A DNA stretch of 64,000 nt from CBDUEF01 sp018063485. GTDB lineage: Bacteria; Pseudomonadota; Alphaproteobacteria; Rhodobacterales; Rhodobacteraceae. Every line of letters starts with the position of its first letter. Within the stretch, counting starts at the first letter, position 1. The stretch lies in assembly GCA_037045435.1 (NCBI GenBank), contig JBAOID010000041.1, forward strand, positions 62,001-126,000, read 5' to 3'. A model generated the notes under the pieces. It was not told where the DNA came from and searched no databases. It saw only the letters and a program-made list of their open reading frames with translations. Position numbers and translations under genes: made by a program. Positions 29,001 to 38,060 of this stretch are shown here, piece after piece.

Positions 29001-29510
29001 GCTGACCCGCGTGGCCAGAAAATCCTTGTCATTGCCGGTGTGGCGCAGCAAGAACATGCCGGTTTGATCGACCAGATCGCGGTTGGAGCAGAGGTTGAAG
29101 TAAAAATAGCTGCCCGCCCCGCAACCGGCATAAACGCCAATTGCACCGGTGAATTTTTCCGGCGGATGCCCGGCGTTTTCCAGAGCTTCCCAGGCCACTT
29201 CCAGAAAGTGGCGGTGCTGAGGATCAAGGATAGCGGCCTCTTTCGGGGAAAACCCGAAGAAATCGGCGTCGAAATCGGCAAAGCCGTCCAGCACGGCGGC
29301 TGAGGGCACATAATTGGGCTTGGCAATACGAACCGCACTTTCACCAGCGGCCAGCAACTCCTCGTCGGACAAAACCCGGATCGATTCGACGCCCGCCACC
29401 AAATTGCGCCAATATTCACCAATATTAGCGGCCCCCGGCAGATGTGCCGCCATGCCAACCACAGCGATATCCGTATCGCTGATGCCCTGGTCCAGAATGT
29501 CGTCCCGCAT
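23094..29510 (-). CDS. Type I polyketide synthase KS-AT-KR-DH-ACP-TE (two frameshifts)
   Basis: About 2138 residues after repair of two indels (28921-28922 and the C6 run at 26911-26916); the two cancel, so the total length is a multiple of three. KS: cysteine in QTACSTSL near 186, histidines in CHGTGT and KTNIGHLD. AT: GHSMGEN near 634. KR: ITGGFGGIGL near 1163 with Ser and Tyr in FSSTSTVTG and DYVAANEF. DH: histidine in ILDGHRTKAGHALIPG near 1410 and aspartate in HPALMDLA near 1577. ACP: serine in LGGHSLIA near 1791. TE: GGYSGGG near 1935 and GDHNSM. KR precedes DH, which is unusual. It is the first gene of the hybrid operon. AT substrate choice is not clear from the motifs. Confidence 0.9.
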
Positions 29511-29664
29511 CCGTTCGCTCTTCCCCTGCTTGCGACAAACCTGCGCATAGCCCTGACAAATTACCGCAAAATCATGCCTTTTCCTACCATCTCACGCGGC
29601 AGCCAGCGCGACATAGGGTATCACCAGACCTGCTAACGCAGGATTTCGGCCAATTTGAGGCGTT

Positions 29665-30684
29665 TCACCAGAAACCTGATCCGGCACCGCGCAACATTTT
29701 CCATTGCGCATTCAGGTAGACCACAAAGTCAAAACCAAAACCCAGCACCAGCATCGCCAGCCGTTTGGGATGACCTGGCCCTCGCGGCTGTTCAAACGCC
29801 CGCACCAGGCGTTTGAACAGAAAATGAAACGGCACATAGCCGAAAGGGAAACGAGGCAACCGGGCATTCAACACTCTTGCCAACCAGTCCGCATCGGTTG
29901 ATGCGCCGACAAGCATCGCCCGCCGCTGTGTTGCCGGAGCATCACGAAGATACCCGAAAACTGCGAAATTGACAGCAGATCCGATCACGATCCGGGTTTG
30001 ATGCGCGATCAGCGCACCCAAGCGCCGCTCGGACCCATAAATGTGATAAACCCCGTCCAAACCGTCAATTCGCGCCATGGATTCGGGCTTTTCCGCCGCC
30101 GTCAACCCATCGGTCAACACCATTGCGCGCAAAAACCCGTCCTCGACCGGCAGGCCAATCGGCAGGTGAAACCTGCGCGCTCGCGCTGACGGCATGGCAT
30201 AGAGTTGACCACAGATCGCCGTTTTCCAATCATCCAGCCCGCCCCCCGCTGCGGCGATGATGCGTTCCATCATCGACAACCCCTCGGGGCGCAGCGCAAT
30301 ATCTTTGACCGGTCGGCTGTTGAACACCCATAGTTCCGGACGGGCTGCCAACCGCCCCACCATCGCGCTCAGTGTATCCCTCTCGGGCAACTCGATATCG
30401 GCATCGCAAAACACCAGATGATCGGCGTCGTCGCGGCTCAGATCATGCACGAACCGATTCCAGGTCCGCGCTTTGCCGCCAAGTGTCAGATCAACCACTT
30501 CCACCAATGGCCCCGCCGCTGCCATCGCCAGGGAAACGGTGTCATCGCTACACCCGTTGGCCAAGAGCAGCACCTTGACGTCCATTTGCGGATCGCCAAA
30601 AATATCTTGTGCCATCAACCCTCTGAGCATGGCAACAATGCCTTCGGCCTCGTTATGGGCGAACAATCCAATGTCGATTTTCAT
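29665..30684 (-). CDS. Family 2 glycosyltransferase
   Basis: A 339-residue GT-A type transferase. The N-terminal nucleotide-binding segment reads IGLFAHNEAEGI, with FCDADIELP as the DxD-type metal site near residue 95. A weakly hydrophobic stretch is near the C-terminus. AAGG precedes the ATG and the upstream membrane-protein gene ends nine bases away, so the two are cotranscribed. It is 154 bases upstream of the PKS start; I cannot tell whether the PKS operon has its own promoter in that gap. Donor sugar and acceptor are unknown. Confidence 0.85.
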   Translation of the reverse strand: MKIDIGLFAHNEAEGIVAMLRGLMAQDIFGDPQMDVKVLLLANGCSDDTVSLAMAAAGPLVEVVDLTLGGKARTWNRFVHDLSRDDADHLVFCDADIELPERDTLSAMVGRLAARPELWVFNSRPVKDIALRPEGLSMMERIIAAAGGGLDDWKTAICGQLYAMPSARARRFHLPIGLPVEDGFLRAMVLTDGLTAAEKPESMARIDGLDGVYHIYGSERRLGALIAHQTRIVIGSAVNFAVFGYLRDAPATQRRAMLVGASTDADWLARVLNARLPRFPFGYVPFHFLFKRLVRAFEQPRGPGHPKRLAMLVLGFGFDFVVYLNAQWKMLRGAGSGFW

Positions 30685-30693
30685 AGTCTGCCC

Positions 30694-32112
30694 TTAGATC
30701 ACAGTGCGGATTGGATGGCCCGAGTGCAATTCTTGCCGTCGCGCCTCGGCGGCACGCTCCAGCCGCGCCCGCCGCAGCGCCTCGGCCTGTCCCAACAACG
30801 CCCCCGCCATCAGCCAGGTCAGCGGCACATTGGTGCCATTGGGCAGCATATCGACCATATTGGCTGCGAGGATCAAGGCCAGAGCTGCCCCGGCCAATGG
30901 GAAGGTTGCGGCGCGCTGCAAGACCACCTCGCGCGCGAGCAACCAGATCGGCAACGAAATCAGCCCGAATTCTGCAATATAGCCAAACCAGCCATAAATC
31001 CCCAAGACGATGATCCAGGCCCCGTCGGCGATGGTTTCAATCTCGCCGGTGATCGGGTTCAAAAGCAGGCTGCGCCCATAGCCGCCCCAGCCAAACCAGG
31101 GCTTTAACGCTGCACGCTGCAACAGCAATTCCTCGTTATAGATGCGAAAGCCCAGGGAGCTGGCCTTGTCCGGGCTGAAGCGCTCGGCAGTGGCCATGAT
31201 CGCATCAAGCGGGATCAGATGCAGCCCGCGCAACAGGGGATAAGTCAAAACCACAAACGCCGCCGCTGCCGCTGCGAAAACCTGCACCCGCCGCCCCGCC
31301 AGCAACACCAGCGGTGTCAGGCACAGCGCATAGACCACCGGCCCCGCGCTTTTGCAGATCATCAGCATCCAGAACAAATACAGCATCACCACAAGTTGTT
31401 TCGGGCGCTGCTCTGCTGGCCCCTCTCGAAACAGCATCTGTGACGAAACCAGACACATCAGCGCAAAAAACGCCACCCAAAGCCCGTGCGGCAGGAACAC
31501 CACCGGGCGAAAGCCACCAAAGCGGATGGTCTGGCTGAAGTCATGTTGAAAAAACCCGTAAACCCACACGTTCATCTGTGGCGACAACCGGCTTTCGATC
31601 AGCATCGGCACCGAATAAACCAACCCTGCCGTCACAAAGGCCACAACCAGCACCCGCATCGCCTCGGGCGTCGCCAGATAACGCCGCGCCAGAAAGAACG
31701 GCAGCAGATAGATCGCCTGATTGATCACCGCCGCCGCAGAATCGTAAATCCGCAGCCCCGGCACGTCTTCCACCAAAATCGGAATCGGGTCGGAATTGGT
31801 CATAACCGTCGCGAAGGGGGACAGGATATACACCCCGATCAACCCGCGGCCCAGCCAACTGTCGGGCAGAAAGCTGATCCTGTCATGGCGCAGTGTCAGC
31901 GCAAACAGCAAACACACAAGGTTGGGGATTGAGGTTTTGTCCAGATCCGGCACCACCGGCAGATTGAATCCGGTCAGAGGCGGCAAGAACAGATACGCCG
32001 CCAGAATTGTCCAGATCAGCGCCCGCGCCGCATCCAGCCGCGTCCACAGCACCCAGGCCACCACCGGCCAGATCAAGATCATCAGATAGGCAAAGGCGTT
32101 CGGACTGGGCAA
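30694..32112 (-). CDS. O-antigen polymerase/ligase-like membrane protein
   Basis: A 472-residue polytopic protein with roughly ten to twelve hydrophobic segments and a larger loop around residues 170-215, the pattern of Wzy polymerases and O-antigen ligases. The motif region PWFGWGGYG near residue 345 is typical of the Wzy_C-like domain. The frame is closed by a TGA just upstream, so the start is either TTG 32112 (AAGGTGA upstream) or ATG 32082. It is cotranscribed with the glycosyltransferase downstream and divergent from the WecG-type gene. Confidence 0.8.
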   Translation of the reverse strand: MPSPNAFAYLMILIWPVVAWVLWTRLDAARALIWTILAAYLFLPPLTGFNLPVVPDLDKTSIPNLVCLLFALTLRHDRISFLPDSWLGRGLIGVYILSPFATVMTNSDPIPILVEDVPGLRIYDSAAAVINQAIYLLPFFLARRYLATPEAMRVLVVAFVTAGLVYSVPMLIESRLSPQMNVWVYGFFQHDFSQTIRFGGFRPVVFLPHGLWVAFFALMCLVSSQMLFREGPAEQRPKQLVVMLYLFWMLMICKSAGPVVYALCLTPLVLLAGRRVQVFAAAAAAFVVLTYPLLRGLHLIPLDAIMATAERFSPDKASSLGFRIYNEELLLQRAALKPWFGWGGYGRSLLLNPITGEIETIADGAWIIVLGIYGWFGYIAEFGLISLPIWLLAREVVLQRAATFPLAGAALALILAANMVDMLPNGTNVPLTWLMAGALLGQAEALRRARLERAAEARRQELHSGHPIRTVI

Positions 32113-32270
32113 AAGCGGCGCTCACCTTCTGTTTCGGGCGCAGCGGTTCGAATTTCCGCCGCACCCATCCTAACACAGCCCCCTTGTCGCGCAATCACCC
32201 CACAGTGTTCCGCGTTGATGGAAACACACTGTTGGCTGCGCATCACCGCCGCTGCAATGCCGGGAAAAAG

Positions 32271-33059
32271 ATGCTATTGGCGCACGGAGCGCTTGGGAAT
32301 CTGTTCGTGCAATTCAATTTTGATCACTCTGTCATCCGCGTCAATGTTGCCAATACTGCGGCCCTTCTGGCGCAGGTCAAGCAACGTCTTGCCCAGCGTT
32401 CGGGCTTTGCCTTGGCCACCATCAACCTTGATCACCTGGTGAAACTCGCGCATTCGGCGGAGTTCCGCGCCAGCTACGCCGCCCATGACCTGATCGTCGC
32501 CGATGGCAACCCGATTGTCTGGCTCTCGCACCTCGCCCGCCGCCCGGTCAGCCTTGTGCCGGGGTCTGACATGGTGCTGCCGCTTGCACAGGCTGCTGCC
32601 AACGCGGGCGTGGGTGTTGCCCTGATCGGCAGTACCCAAGCAGCCCTGGACGCTGCGGGCGAGCATCTGATGCGCACCGTCCCCGGCCTGATTGTCACCC
32701 TGAAAATCGCCCCCGCAATGGGATTTGATCCCAGGGGCGAGGCGGCCGACCGCATTTTGCGCGAAATTGCCGCGCGCGACATCGGCCTGTGTTTCATTGC
32801 CCTTGGGGCCCCCAAGCAAGAGGCCTTTGCCGCCCGTGGCCGCGCCCTTGCACCGCGCACAGGCTTTGCTTCGGTCGGCGCGGGTCTTGATTTTCTGGCC
32901 GGAAGCCAAAACCGCGCGCCGCGATGGGTGCGGGCAATTGCGATGGAATGGCTATGGCGTGCGCTCTCCAGCCCGCGCCGCCTGATCCCGCGCTACGCCG
33001 CCTGTGCTGCAATCCTGCCCGGCCAGATCAGCGCGGCGCTTCGGCTGCGTAAAGACTAG
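32271..33059 (+). CDS. WecG/TagA/CpsF family glycosyltransferase (GT26)
   Basis: A 262-residue enzyme of the family that adds a second sugar such as ManNAc to an undecaprenyl-linked first sugar. Landmarks are the NLDHLVKL segment, VADGNPIVWLSHL, LVPGSDMV and the hallmark LGAPKQEAF near residue 185. The open frame begins earlier (32007), but that part lies on top of the divergent gene and has no family likeness; ATG 32271 begins the domain. Its 3' end faces a glycosyltransferase gene on the other strand across the 110-bp palindromic element. Confidence 0.88.
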   Translation: MLLAHGALGNLFVQFNFDHSVIRVNVANTAALLAQVKQRLAQRSGFALATINLDHLVKLAHSAEFRASYAAHDLIVADGNPIVWLSHLARRPVSLVPGSDMVLPLAQAAANAGVGVALIGSTQAALDAAGEHLMRTVPGLIVTLKIAPAMGFDPRGEAADRILREIAARDIGLCFIALGAPKQEAFAARGRALAPRTGFASVGAGLDFLAGSQNRAPRWVRAIAMEWLWRALSSPRRLIPRYAACAAILPGQISAALRLRKD

Positions 33060-33060
33060 C

Positions 33061-33170
33061 GCGCGTTGCGTTCAATCAGATACATGTATTCACCTCGCAA
33101 CCCGAGGCAGCGATTGCCTTTGCAAACGCGTTCGGTTTGCGAGATGAAGTCAATTTAACGCAACGCGCTC
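33061..33170. repeat. 110-bp palindromic intergenic element, copy 1
   Basis: Begins GCGCGTTGCGTTCAATC and ends CAACGCGCTC. The left arm is nearly complementary to the right arm around a 24-base loop, so the transcript of either strand could fold into a long hairpin. It differs from copy 2 (36741-36850) at seven positions out of 110, several of which weaken the stem. It fills the gap between the 3' ends of the WecG-type gene (+) and a glycosyltransferase gene (-). Confidence 0.9.
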
Positions 33171-33173
33171 TAG

Positions 33174-34121
33174 CTATTTATACTCGATGATCGTCGCGCG
33201 CCGCCCAAACCCGCGCCGCAGATAATACCCAATAGCGCCCTGCGCCTCGGCGAATTTGCCCAGGATCGAAAAGATCGCCCAGACGCCATCCTTACGCCGC
33301 GCCAACCGTGCCCATTGCAGCGGGTAAATCAGCCCTGCCAGCCACAGCGCAGGATGTAGAAATCCCGCCAGAATGATCAATACCGGCAACAGCGCCCCCC
33401 AGAGCAGCGCCCGCCGCACCTCGGCCTGCCAATGCCCCTCATGCAAAGCCGCGCCTTCCGCAAAGGCATGACCCGCCCGCACAGACCGGCGCCACCACTG
33501 GCCAAACCGCAACAGCGCCGCATCATGCAGCGTCATCTCCGCGTCAAGCCGCCACACCTCTCCCCCCGCACGACGCAGGCGCAAACACAACTCCGGCTCT
33601 TCGCCCGCAATCAGGTCGGGGCGATAGCCAGCCACCGCCTGCACCGCCTTGAACCGCATAAGGGCATCGCCGCCACAGGCATCGGTCCGCCCCACCGGCG
33701 TTGCCCATTCCAGATCCGCCAATCGGTTGTAAACCGAGGCCTCGGGCAACCGCTCACGCCGCCGCCCGCACATAACCACGGCGCGCGGATGGGCCATAAA
33801 TCCTGCCAGCGCGGCCGCAATCCAGCCCGGATCAAGCACGCAATCGCCGTCGACAAACTGCACAAACTGAGGTGGATCGGCGGCCAAGGCAGCCAGCCCG
33901 GCATTGCGCGCCCGCGCCGCTGTAAAGGGCAGCGTCATATCCAGCACCTGCACCTCGGCCCCCAGCACCATGGCGGCCTCGGCGGAACCATCAGTCGATC
34001 CCGAATCCACATAGATCACTCGCCGGACCTGCCCGCGCAGCGACGCCAGACAGGCCAGCAACCGCGCCCCCTCATTGCGCCCGATCACGATCGCGTCAAT
34101 CAGTGGCACCGCACCATCCAT
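33174..34121 (-). CDS. Family 2 glycosyltransferase with C-terminal membrane segments
   Basis: A 315-residue GT2 protein. The N-terminal site reads IVIGRNEGARLL with VDSGSTDGS, and QFVDGDCVLDPGW is the DxD motif near residue 90. GEEPELCLRLR is the conserved base region. Residues about 235-270 contain two hydrophobic segments that would anchor it in the membrane. It stands alone on the minus strand, divergent from the tyrosine-kinase-like gene. Its substrate is unknown. Confidence 0.87.
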   Translation of the reverse strand: MDGAVPLIDAIVIGRNEGARLLACLASLRGQVRRVIYVDSGSTDGSAEAAMVLGAEVQVLDMTLPFTAARARNAGLAALAADPPQFVQFVDGDCVLDPGWIAAALAGFMAHPRAVVMCGRRRERLPEASVYNRLADLEWATPVGRTDACGGDALMRFKAVQAVAGYRPDLIAGEEPELCLRLRRAGGEVWRLDAEMTLHDAALLRFGQWWRRSVRAGHAFAEGAALHEGHWQAEVRRALLWGALLPVLIILAGFLHPALWLAGLIYPLQWARLARRKDGVWAIFSILGKFAEAQGAIGYYLRRGFGRRATIIEYK

Positions 34122-34403
34122 CCTCGGAAAAGCCTATTGCAAATGAACCTTTACACCCCAGCTTTAGCGCCAGATTTCCCACTTGGCCACCGTCTCGACT
34201 TCGGCACAACCCTTCCAATTTGAGCCATTCTCTGCTATCTAGTCCTCAACTGGGCGGGGGCTCGGTGGCGTTCCTGAACTGGCTTGGTCAAAGGATCAAT
34301 CCGGGCAAGAACATAAACCGGACGTCGCGCCTGTTGGAAAACAGGCCAAGAGTATTCGGTCGGGGCCATAGCCGCCCCTCTGTTGCAGGAGCCTGGTTAT
34401 CTG

Positions 34404-35327
34404 ATGCCCGGACACATGATGTTGACTGCACAACCGGATTCGGGTGCGGATATGGAGTTTTCTGCGATGTCAGGGGATCGCACAGGCAAGCGGCGGGGCA
34501 GTTTTTCGGTGTTTCGGCCCGGCCGAACTCTGAACAACCCTCCTGTCACGCTTGATCTGGCCACCGGGCGCGAGATCTTCTCGCAACCGCTTGCGCTGAT
34601 GGCTGCGAACCCGGCGCGGGTCTGGGAATCGCTTGGCCCGGTCACGCTTTCGGCCAGTCATCTTATTGGAAACGGTTTGTTGCCGGAAAGCAGCTTTGAT
34701 CCTGCGGCAGGCATTTTTGACATTCTGCGCACCCGGCTTTTGCTTGGGCTGGCCGAACGCGGCTGGCGCCGGATCGCCGTTACATCCCCCACCCATGGCT
34801 GTGGCAAGTCCTTTGTTGCCAGCAATCTGGCCCTTAGCCTTTCGCGCCGTTCGGGCAGCCGCACGGTGCTGATTGATCTTGATCTGCGCCGCCCTGCGCT
34901 AGCCGATCTTTGGGGCGTCAAGGATATCAGCCCGATCGAAGATTTCCTTTCGGGTGAGCAACCGCTTGAATCGCAATTCCGCCGCTTTGGCCGCACTTTG
35001 GCGCTCGGGTTCAGCAGCGCCCCTTGTGCGATGGCGGCAGAACGGCTGCATGATCCCGACACCCATCTTGCACTCGACTCGATGCTGGAACACCTGGATC
35101 CCGAGGTGGTGATTTACGATCTGCCCCCAGCCCTTGTCAGCGACGACGTGTTGGCACTGACCCCCTGCATTGATGCGGTGTTGCTGGTCACGGATGGCAC
35201 CCGCACCTCGCCCGAAGACATCAAAGCGACAGAGCGATTGTTTGACGGCCGCTTGCCATTGCTGGGGGTGGTCCTGAACCGTGCGCAAGACCGCAACGCC
35301 GGTCGCTTGCATTATGACAGGGGCTAG
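34404..35327 (+). CDS. CpsD/CapB-type tyrosine-kinase-like ATPase for polysaccharide export
   Basis: A P-loop ATPase of about 307 residues from the family that controls EPS/capsule chain synthesis with a Wzz-type partner. Walker A is SPTHGCGKSFVASN near residue 140, Walker A' is VLIDLDLRRPA and the Walker B-like strand is VVIYDLPPA. Classic BY-kinases carry a C-terminal tyrosine cluster, whereas here only a single Tyr is found (LHYDRG). I use ATG 34404, after AGGAG; a TTG at 34383 and later ATGs are possible. The chain-length gene follows after five bases. Confidence 0.8.
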   Translation: MPGHMMLTAQPDSGADMEFSAMSGDRTGKRRGSFSVFRPGRTLNNPPVTLDLATGREIFSQPLALMAANPARVWESLGPVTLSASHLIGNGLLPESSFDPAAGIFDILRTRLLLGLAERGWRRIAVTSPTHGCGKSFVASNLALSLSRRSGSRTVLIDLDLRRPALADLWGVKDISPIEDFLSGEQPLESQFRRFGRTLALGFSSAPCAMAAERLHDPDTHLALDSMLEHLDPEVVIYDLPPALVSDDVLALTPCIDAVLLVTDGTRTSPEDIKATERLFDGRLPLLGVVLNRAQDRNAGRLHYDRG

Positions 35328-35332
35328 GAAGG

Positions 35333-36664
35333 ATGGGGCAAATCCAATCTTTTGAAGAATTGATCAACCTGATCCGCCGCCGAGTCTGGCTGATCCTGGC
35401 CGTTGCCGTGATTGGCACGCTGGCGACCCTGGCCTATGTGCTGACCCGCCCGCCCATCTTTCAGGCGGCCGCTGTCATTCAGGTGCAATCGCCCACTGTC
35501 ACCGACGGACAAGAGCCACAAAGCGGTGCAGCCCAGCTTTTGCAGGCGATCCAGCAACGTCTGACCACCCGTGAAAATCTGATCGAGGTGATCAATCGTC
35601 ATGGTCTTTTCGCGGATGCACCCGGCCTTTCCCTGGATAAGAAGGTCGATCTTCTGCGCGCGTCGGTCAGTTTTCAATCCGTGGCCAGCGCCGCCGCGCA
35701 AGCCTATGGCCAGCAGAATGCGGTATCAGCGATCATCATCTTTGCAACACTTGGGAGCGCCGATCAGGCCGCCCGCGTCGCCAATGATTTCGCCCAAGGC
35801 ATTCTGGATCAGTCAAATCATGGCCAACAGTCACGAGCCGACCAGAATGTGCAATTCTATCAGGGCGAAGAGCAAAGGGTCTGGGCGGAAATCTCGGCAA
35901 TGGAAGCCAAGATCGCCAGCTATCAGAATGCCCATTCCGAAACCATGCCTGCCCAACGTGATGCGCGGCGCGATGAATTGATCAATCTGGATACCAACCT
36001 GCGCATATTGGAGCAACAACGCCTTGCACTTGAAGGACAGGCGGCCGAAATCCGCGCCATCAAGAACCCAAGGGAAACTGATCGCCGGCAACTGGAAACC
36101 TTGATGGCGCAATTGACGGTTTTGGAAAGTCAGCGCGCCGGACTGGCAAAGCAGCGCGCTGTCGTGACCGCTGCCGAAGCCGCCACGCCCGAAGTTGAGG
36201 CGGTTTTGAACGGCTACACGCGTCAGTTGCAGCAGTTGCAAGATCAATATCAGGTGATCACCCAGCGGATGGCCGAAGCCGAAACCGCCCAACGCCTTTC
36301 CGATCGCCAGCAGGCCGAACGCTTTACCTTGTTGGAGCGTGCGCTGACCCCGGAATACCCCTTGGGCGGAGGCCGCAAGAAACTGGCGATGATTGGGGCA
36401 ATCGGAAGTCTGCTTGCCGGGCTTGCACTTGCCTTTGTGTTGGACCTGTTGCGCCCGGTGGTGCGAACCGCCGCTCAGATGGACCGGCAACTCGATTTGC
36501 GCCCGGTGGTGTCAATTCCTGTCATCAAGCCGAAAAAGGCCGGGCGCGGCATCATGAAACTGTTGGATGATCCAACCAAACCCATCCTTGGGCTGCCGCG
36601 CTATGCGGTGCTCGCCGGGGCGGCCTCGCTGTTGATGGTAATCGCTGCCACCGCCATCGCCTGA
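35333..36664 (+). CDS. Wzz/GumC-type polysaccharide chain-length determinant
   Basis: A 443-residue inner-membrane protein with one transmembrane segment at residues 17-37, a long periplasmic coiled-coil region (about 150-330, rich in Gln/Glu/Arg heptads), and a second segment near 343-363 followed by a third at the extreme C-terminus (YAVLAGAASLLMVIAA). This is the N-terminal half of Wzc/ExoP-type co-polymerases; the kinase half is the separate gene just upstream. It ends facing the priming-transferase gene with the second palindromic element between them. Confidence 0.85.
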   Translation: MGQIQSFEELINLIRRRVWLILAVAVIGTLATLAYVLTRPPIFQAAAVIQVQSPTVTDGQEPQSGAAQLLQAIQQRLTTRENLIEVINRHGLFADAPGLSLDKKVDLLRASVSFQSVASAAAQAYGQQNAVSAIIIFATLGSADQAARVANDFAQGILDQSNHGQQSRADQNVQFYQGEEQRVWAEISAMEAKIASYQNAHSETMPAQRDARRDELINLDTNLRILEQQRLALEGQAAEIRAIKNPRETDRRQLETLMAQLTVLESQRAGLAKQRAVVTAAEAATPEVEAVLNGYTRQLQQLQDQYQVITQRMAEAETAQRLSDRQQAERFTLLERALTPEYPLGGGRKKLAMIGAIGSLLAGLALAFVLDLLRPVVRTAAQMDRQLDLRPVVSIPVIKPKKAGRGIMKLLDDPTKPILGLPRYAVLAGAASLLMVIAATAIA

Positions 36665-36740
36665 TATTGACCGCAGCAAAATGCCCGCCCCATGAAATGC
36701 GGCGGGCCTGAAATGTCGCAGTGATCTTTCATACCCTGGA

Positions 36741-36850
36741 GCGCGTTGCGTTCAATCAGATACATGAATTCACCTCGCAACCCGAGGCAGCGATTGCCTT
36801 TGCAAACGCGCTCGGGTTGCGAGGTGAATTCAATTTGGCGCAACGCGCTC
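36741..36850. repeat. 110-bp palindromic intergenic element, copy 2
   Basis: Perfect 12-base ends (GAGCGCGTTGCG from 36739 and its complement ending at 36850) and an inner perfect arm, TTCACCTCGCAACCCGAG against its complement, around a loop starting GCAGCGATTGCC. It is better paired than copy 1, to which it is about 94 per cent identical. It also lies between convergent gene ends: the chain-length gene (+) and the ExoY-like gene (-). Confidence 0.92.
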
Positions 36851-36855
36851 CAAGG

Positions 36856-37602
36856 CTAGATGCCGGTGCAGTTCATCACCACGCCAACGGTCATTGCCAA
36901 GAGCTTCATATCCACCGCAAACGACAAATCCCGCTCATAGGCGCTGTCAAACTCGGCCCGGGCCTCAAACGTGGTGCGGTTGCGGCCTGCGGTTTGCCAA
37001 TAACCGGTAATCCCCGGACGCAACGCGTAATAGGCTTTGCCGGGATAAATCACCTGCTGACTGATCATCATCGGCCTGGGGCCGACAAGGCTCATATCGC
37101 CACAGAACACATTCCAAAGCTGTGGCAATTCGTCCAGCGATGAGCGGCGCAGGAATTGGCCAAAAGGCGTGATTCGTGGATCGTCGCGCAGCTTCTGGGT
37201 GCTGTCCCATTCTTCACGCGCCTGCGGATTGGCCGCCAGATGCCCCTCCATCAACGCATCCGCGTCACATACCATCGAGCGCAGCTTCCACATCTTAAAC
37301 GGTATGCCGCCGCGCCCCACCCGCATTTGTGTATAGAATGGCGAGCCGCCGCGTCGCGCGACAACCGCCGCCAGTACCGCCACCACGGGCACCACCACCG
37401 GCGCCGCCATGATGATCGCGGTGAGGTCGAAAAACCGCTTCAGGGTATTGCGATAGACACCGCCACGGGCGGGCGGTTCATCGGTCTTGCTGGCATCTTC
37501 AGATTTGCCCTGATCCGTGGTTAATCCATGATCAAACACCGGTTGACCGGACTCGGAAATGCCGTTGGTTTCCCCGCGAAACCCTGGAAAAATCATGGTC
37601 AT
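36856..37602 (-). CDS. ExoY-like undecaprenyl-phosphate sugar phosphotransferase (priming enzyme)
   Basis: A 248-residue bacterial sugar transferase that loads the first sugar-phosphate onto undecaprenyl phosphate, starting polysaccharide repeat assembly. One hydrophobic segment is at about 60-82. The family motifs follow: KMWKLRSMVCDADAL, the acidic catalytic pair in SSLDELPQLWNV, then GDMSLVGPRP and RPGITGYWQTAGR. It is the short (ExoY-size) form without an N-terminal multi-pass domain. The first 45 residues are polar and of unknown role. The upstream region (37603-38060) should hold its promoter. Confidence 0.9.
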   Translation of the reverse strand: MTMIFPGFRGETNGISESGQPVFDHGLTTDQGKSEDASKTDEPPARGGVYRNTLKRFFDLTAIIMAAPVVVPVVAVLAAVVARRGGSPFYTQMRVGRGGIPFKMWKLRSMVCDADALMEGHLAANPQAREEWDSTQKLRDDPRITPFGQFLRRSSLDELPQLWNVFCGDMSLVGPRPMMISQQVIYPGKAYYALRPGITGYWQTAGRNRTTFEARAEFDSAYERDLSFAVDMKLLAMTVGVVMNCTGI

Positions 37603-38060
37603 TGTCGATCACCAGCCTACAATCGGCGCGGATTTGGACCTGCAAAAGGCAGTCCTCATCGCTTGAGCGCGATCAAACGCCCTCAAGGCCGTGGTCAAAC
37701 GTATGGTAATACAGATCATTTGCCGCACTCGTAGAAGTACGCCCCCAATTTCCATTTTAAGCGAACGGACAGGGACTTGGCGACGGTGAACGCAGCGTCG
37801 CGACGATATTCAGGTCTTATTAACCTTCATTTTTCGCCGCCATTTCGCCTTAATGGTGCCACAATTATTGCGGACGCAACCCAAGATTGAAGGCGTCGGT
37901 TCACTGACGATTTGGCGACAGAAGTGATTCGCCCTGTGCCGCAGAAATGGACAAGACGCAGACGAACACGACAGAGTTCGGACGGCTCGGAAAATAGCCA
38001 AAGAAATCAGCAGGCATTGTTTCCAGATTGTGTCAACAGCGGGGCTGCACCCAGGCCGCA
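37603..38060. other. AT-rich intergenic region upstream of the ExoY-like gene
   Basis: About 450 bases with no convincing coding frame and visibly more A+T than its surroundings (for example around 37805-37875). It probably contains the promoter and regulatory sites of the ExoY-like gene. I could not pick out a confident -10/-35 pair or a known operator. Confidence 0.5.

Noticed and set aside
16896..29510. Siderophore locus
   Set aside because: The NRPS layout recalls Atu3671-type proteins from a siderophore locus, but no TonB receptor, iron reductase, exporter or Fur-like site is visible here.
32007..32270. Upstream extension of the WecG-type gene
   Set aside because: It lies over the start of the divergent membrane-protein gene and shows no family similarity; the domain begins at ATG 32271.
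36601..36843. Short frames on both strands through the palindromic element
   Set aside because: They read across the repeat and exist in both copies only because the element is palindromic; no ribosome site or domain.
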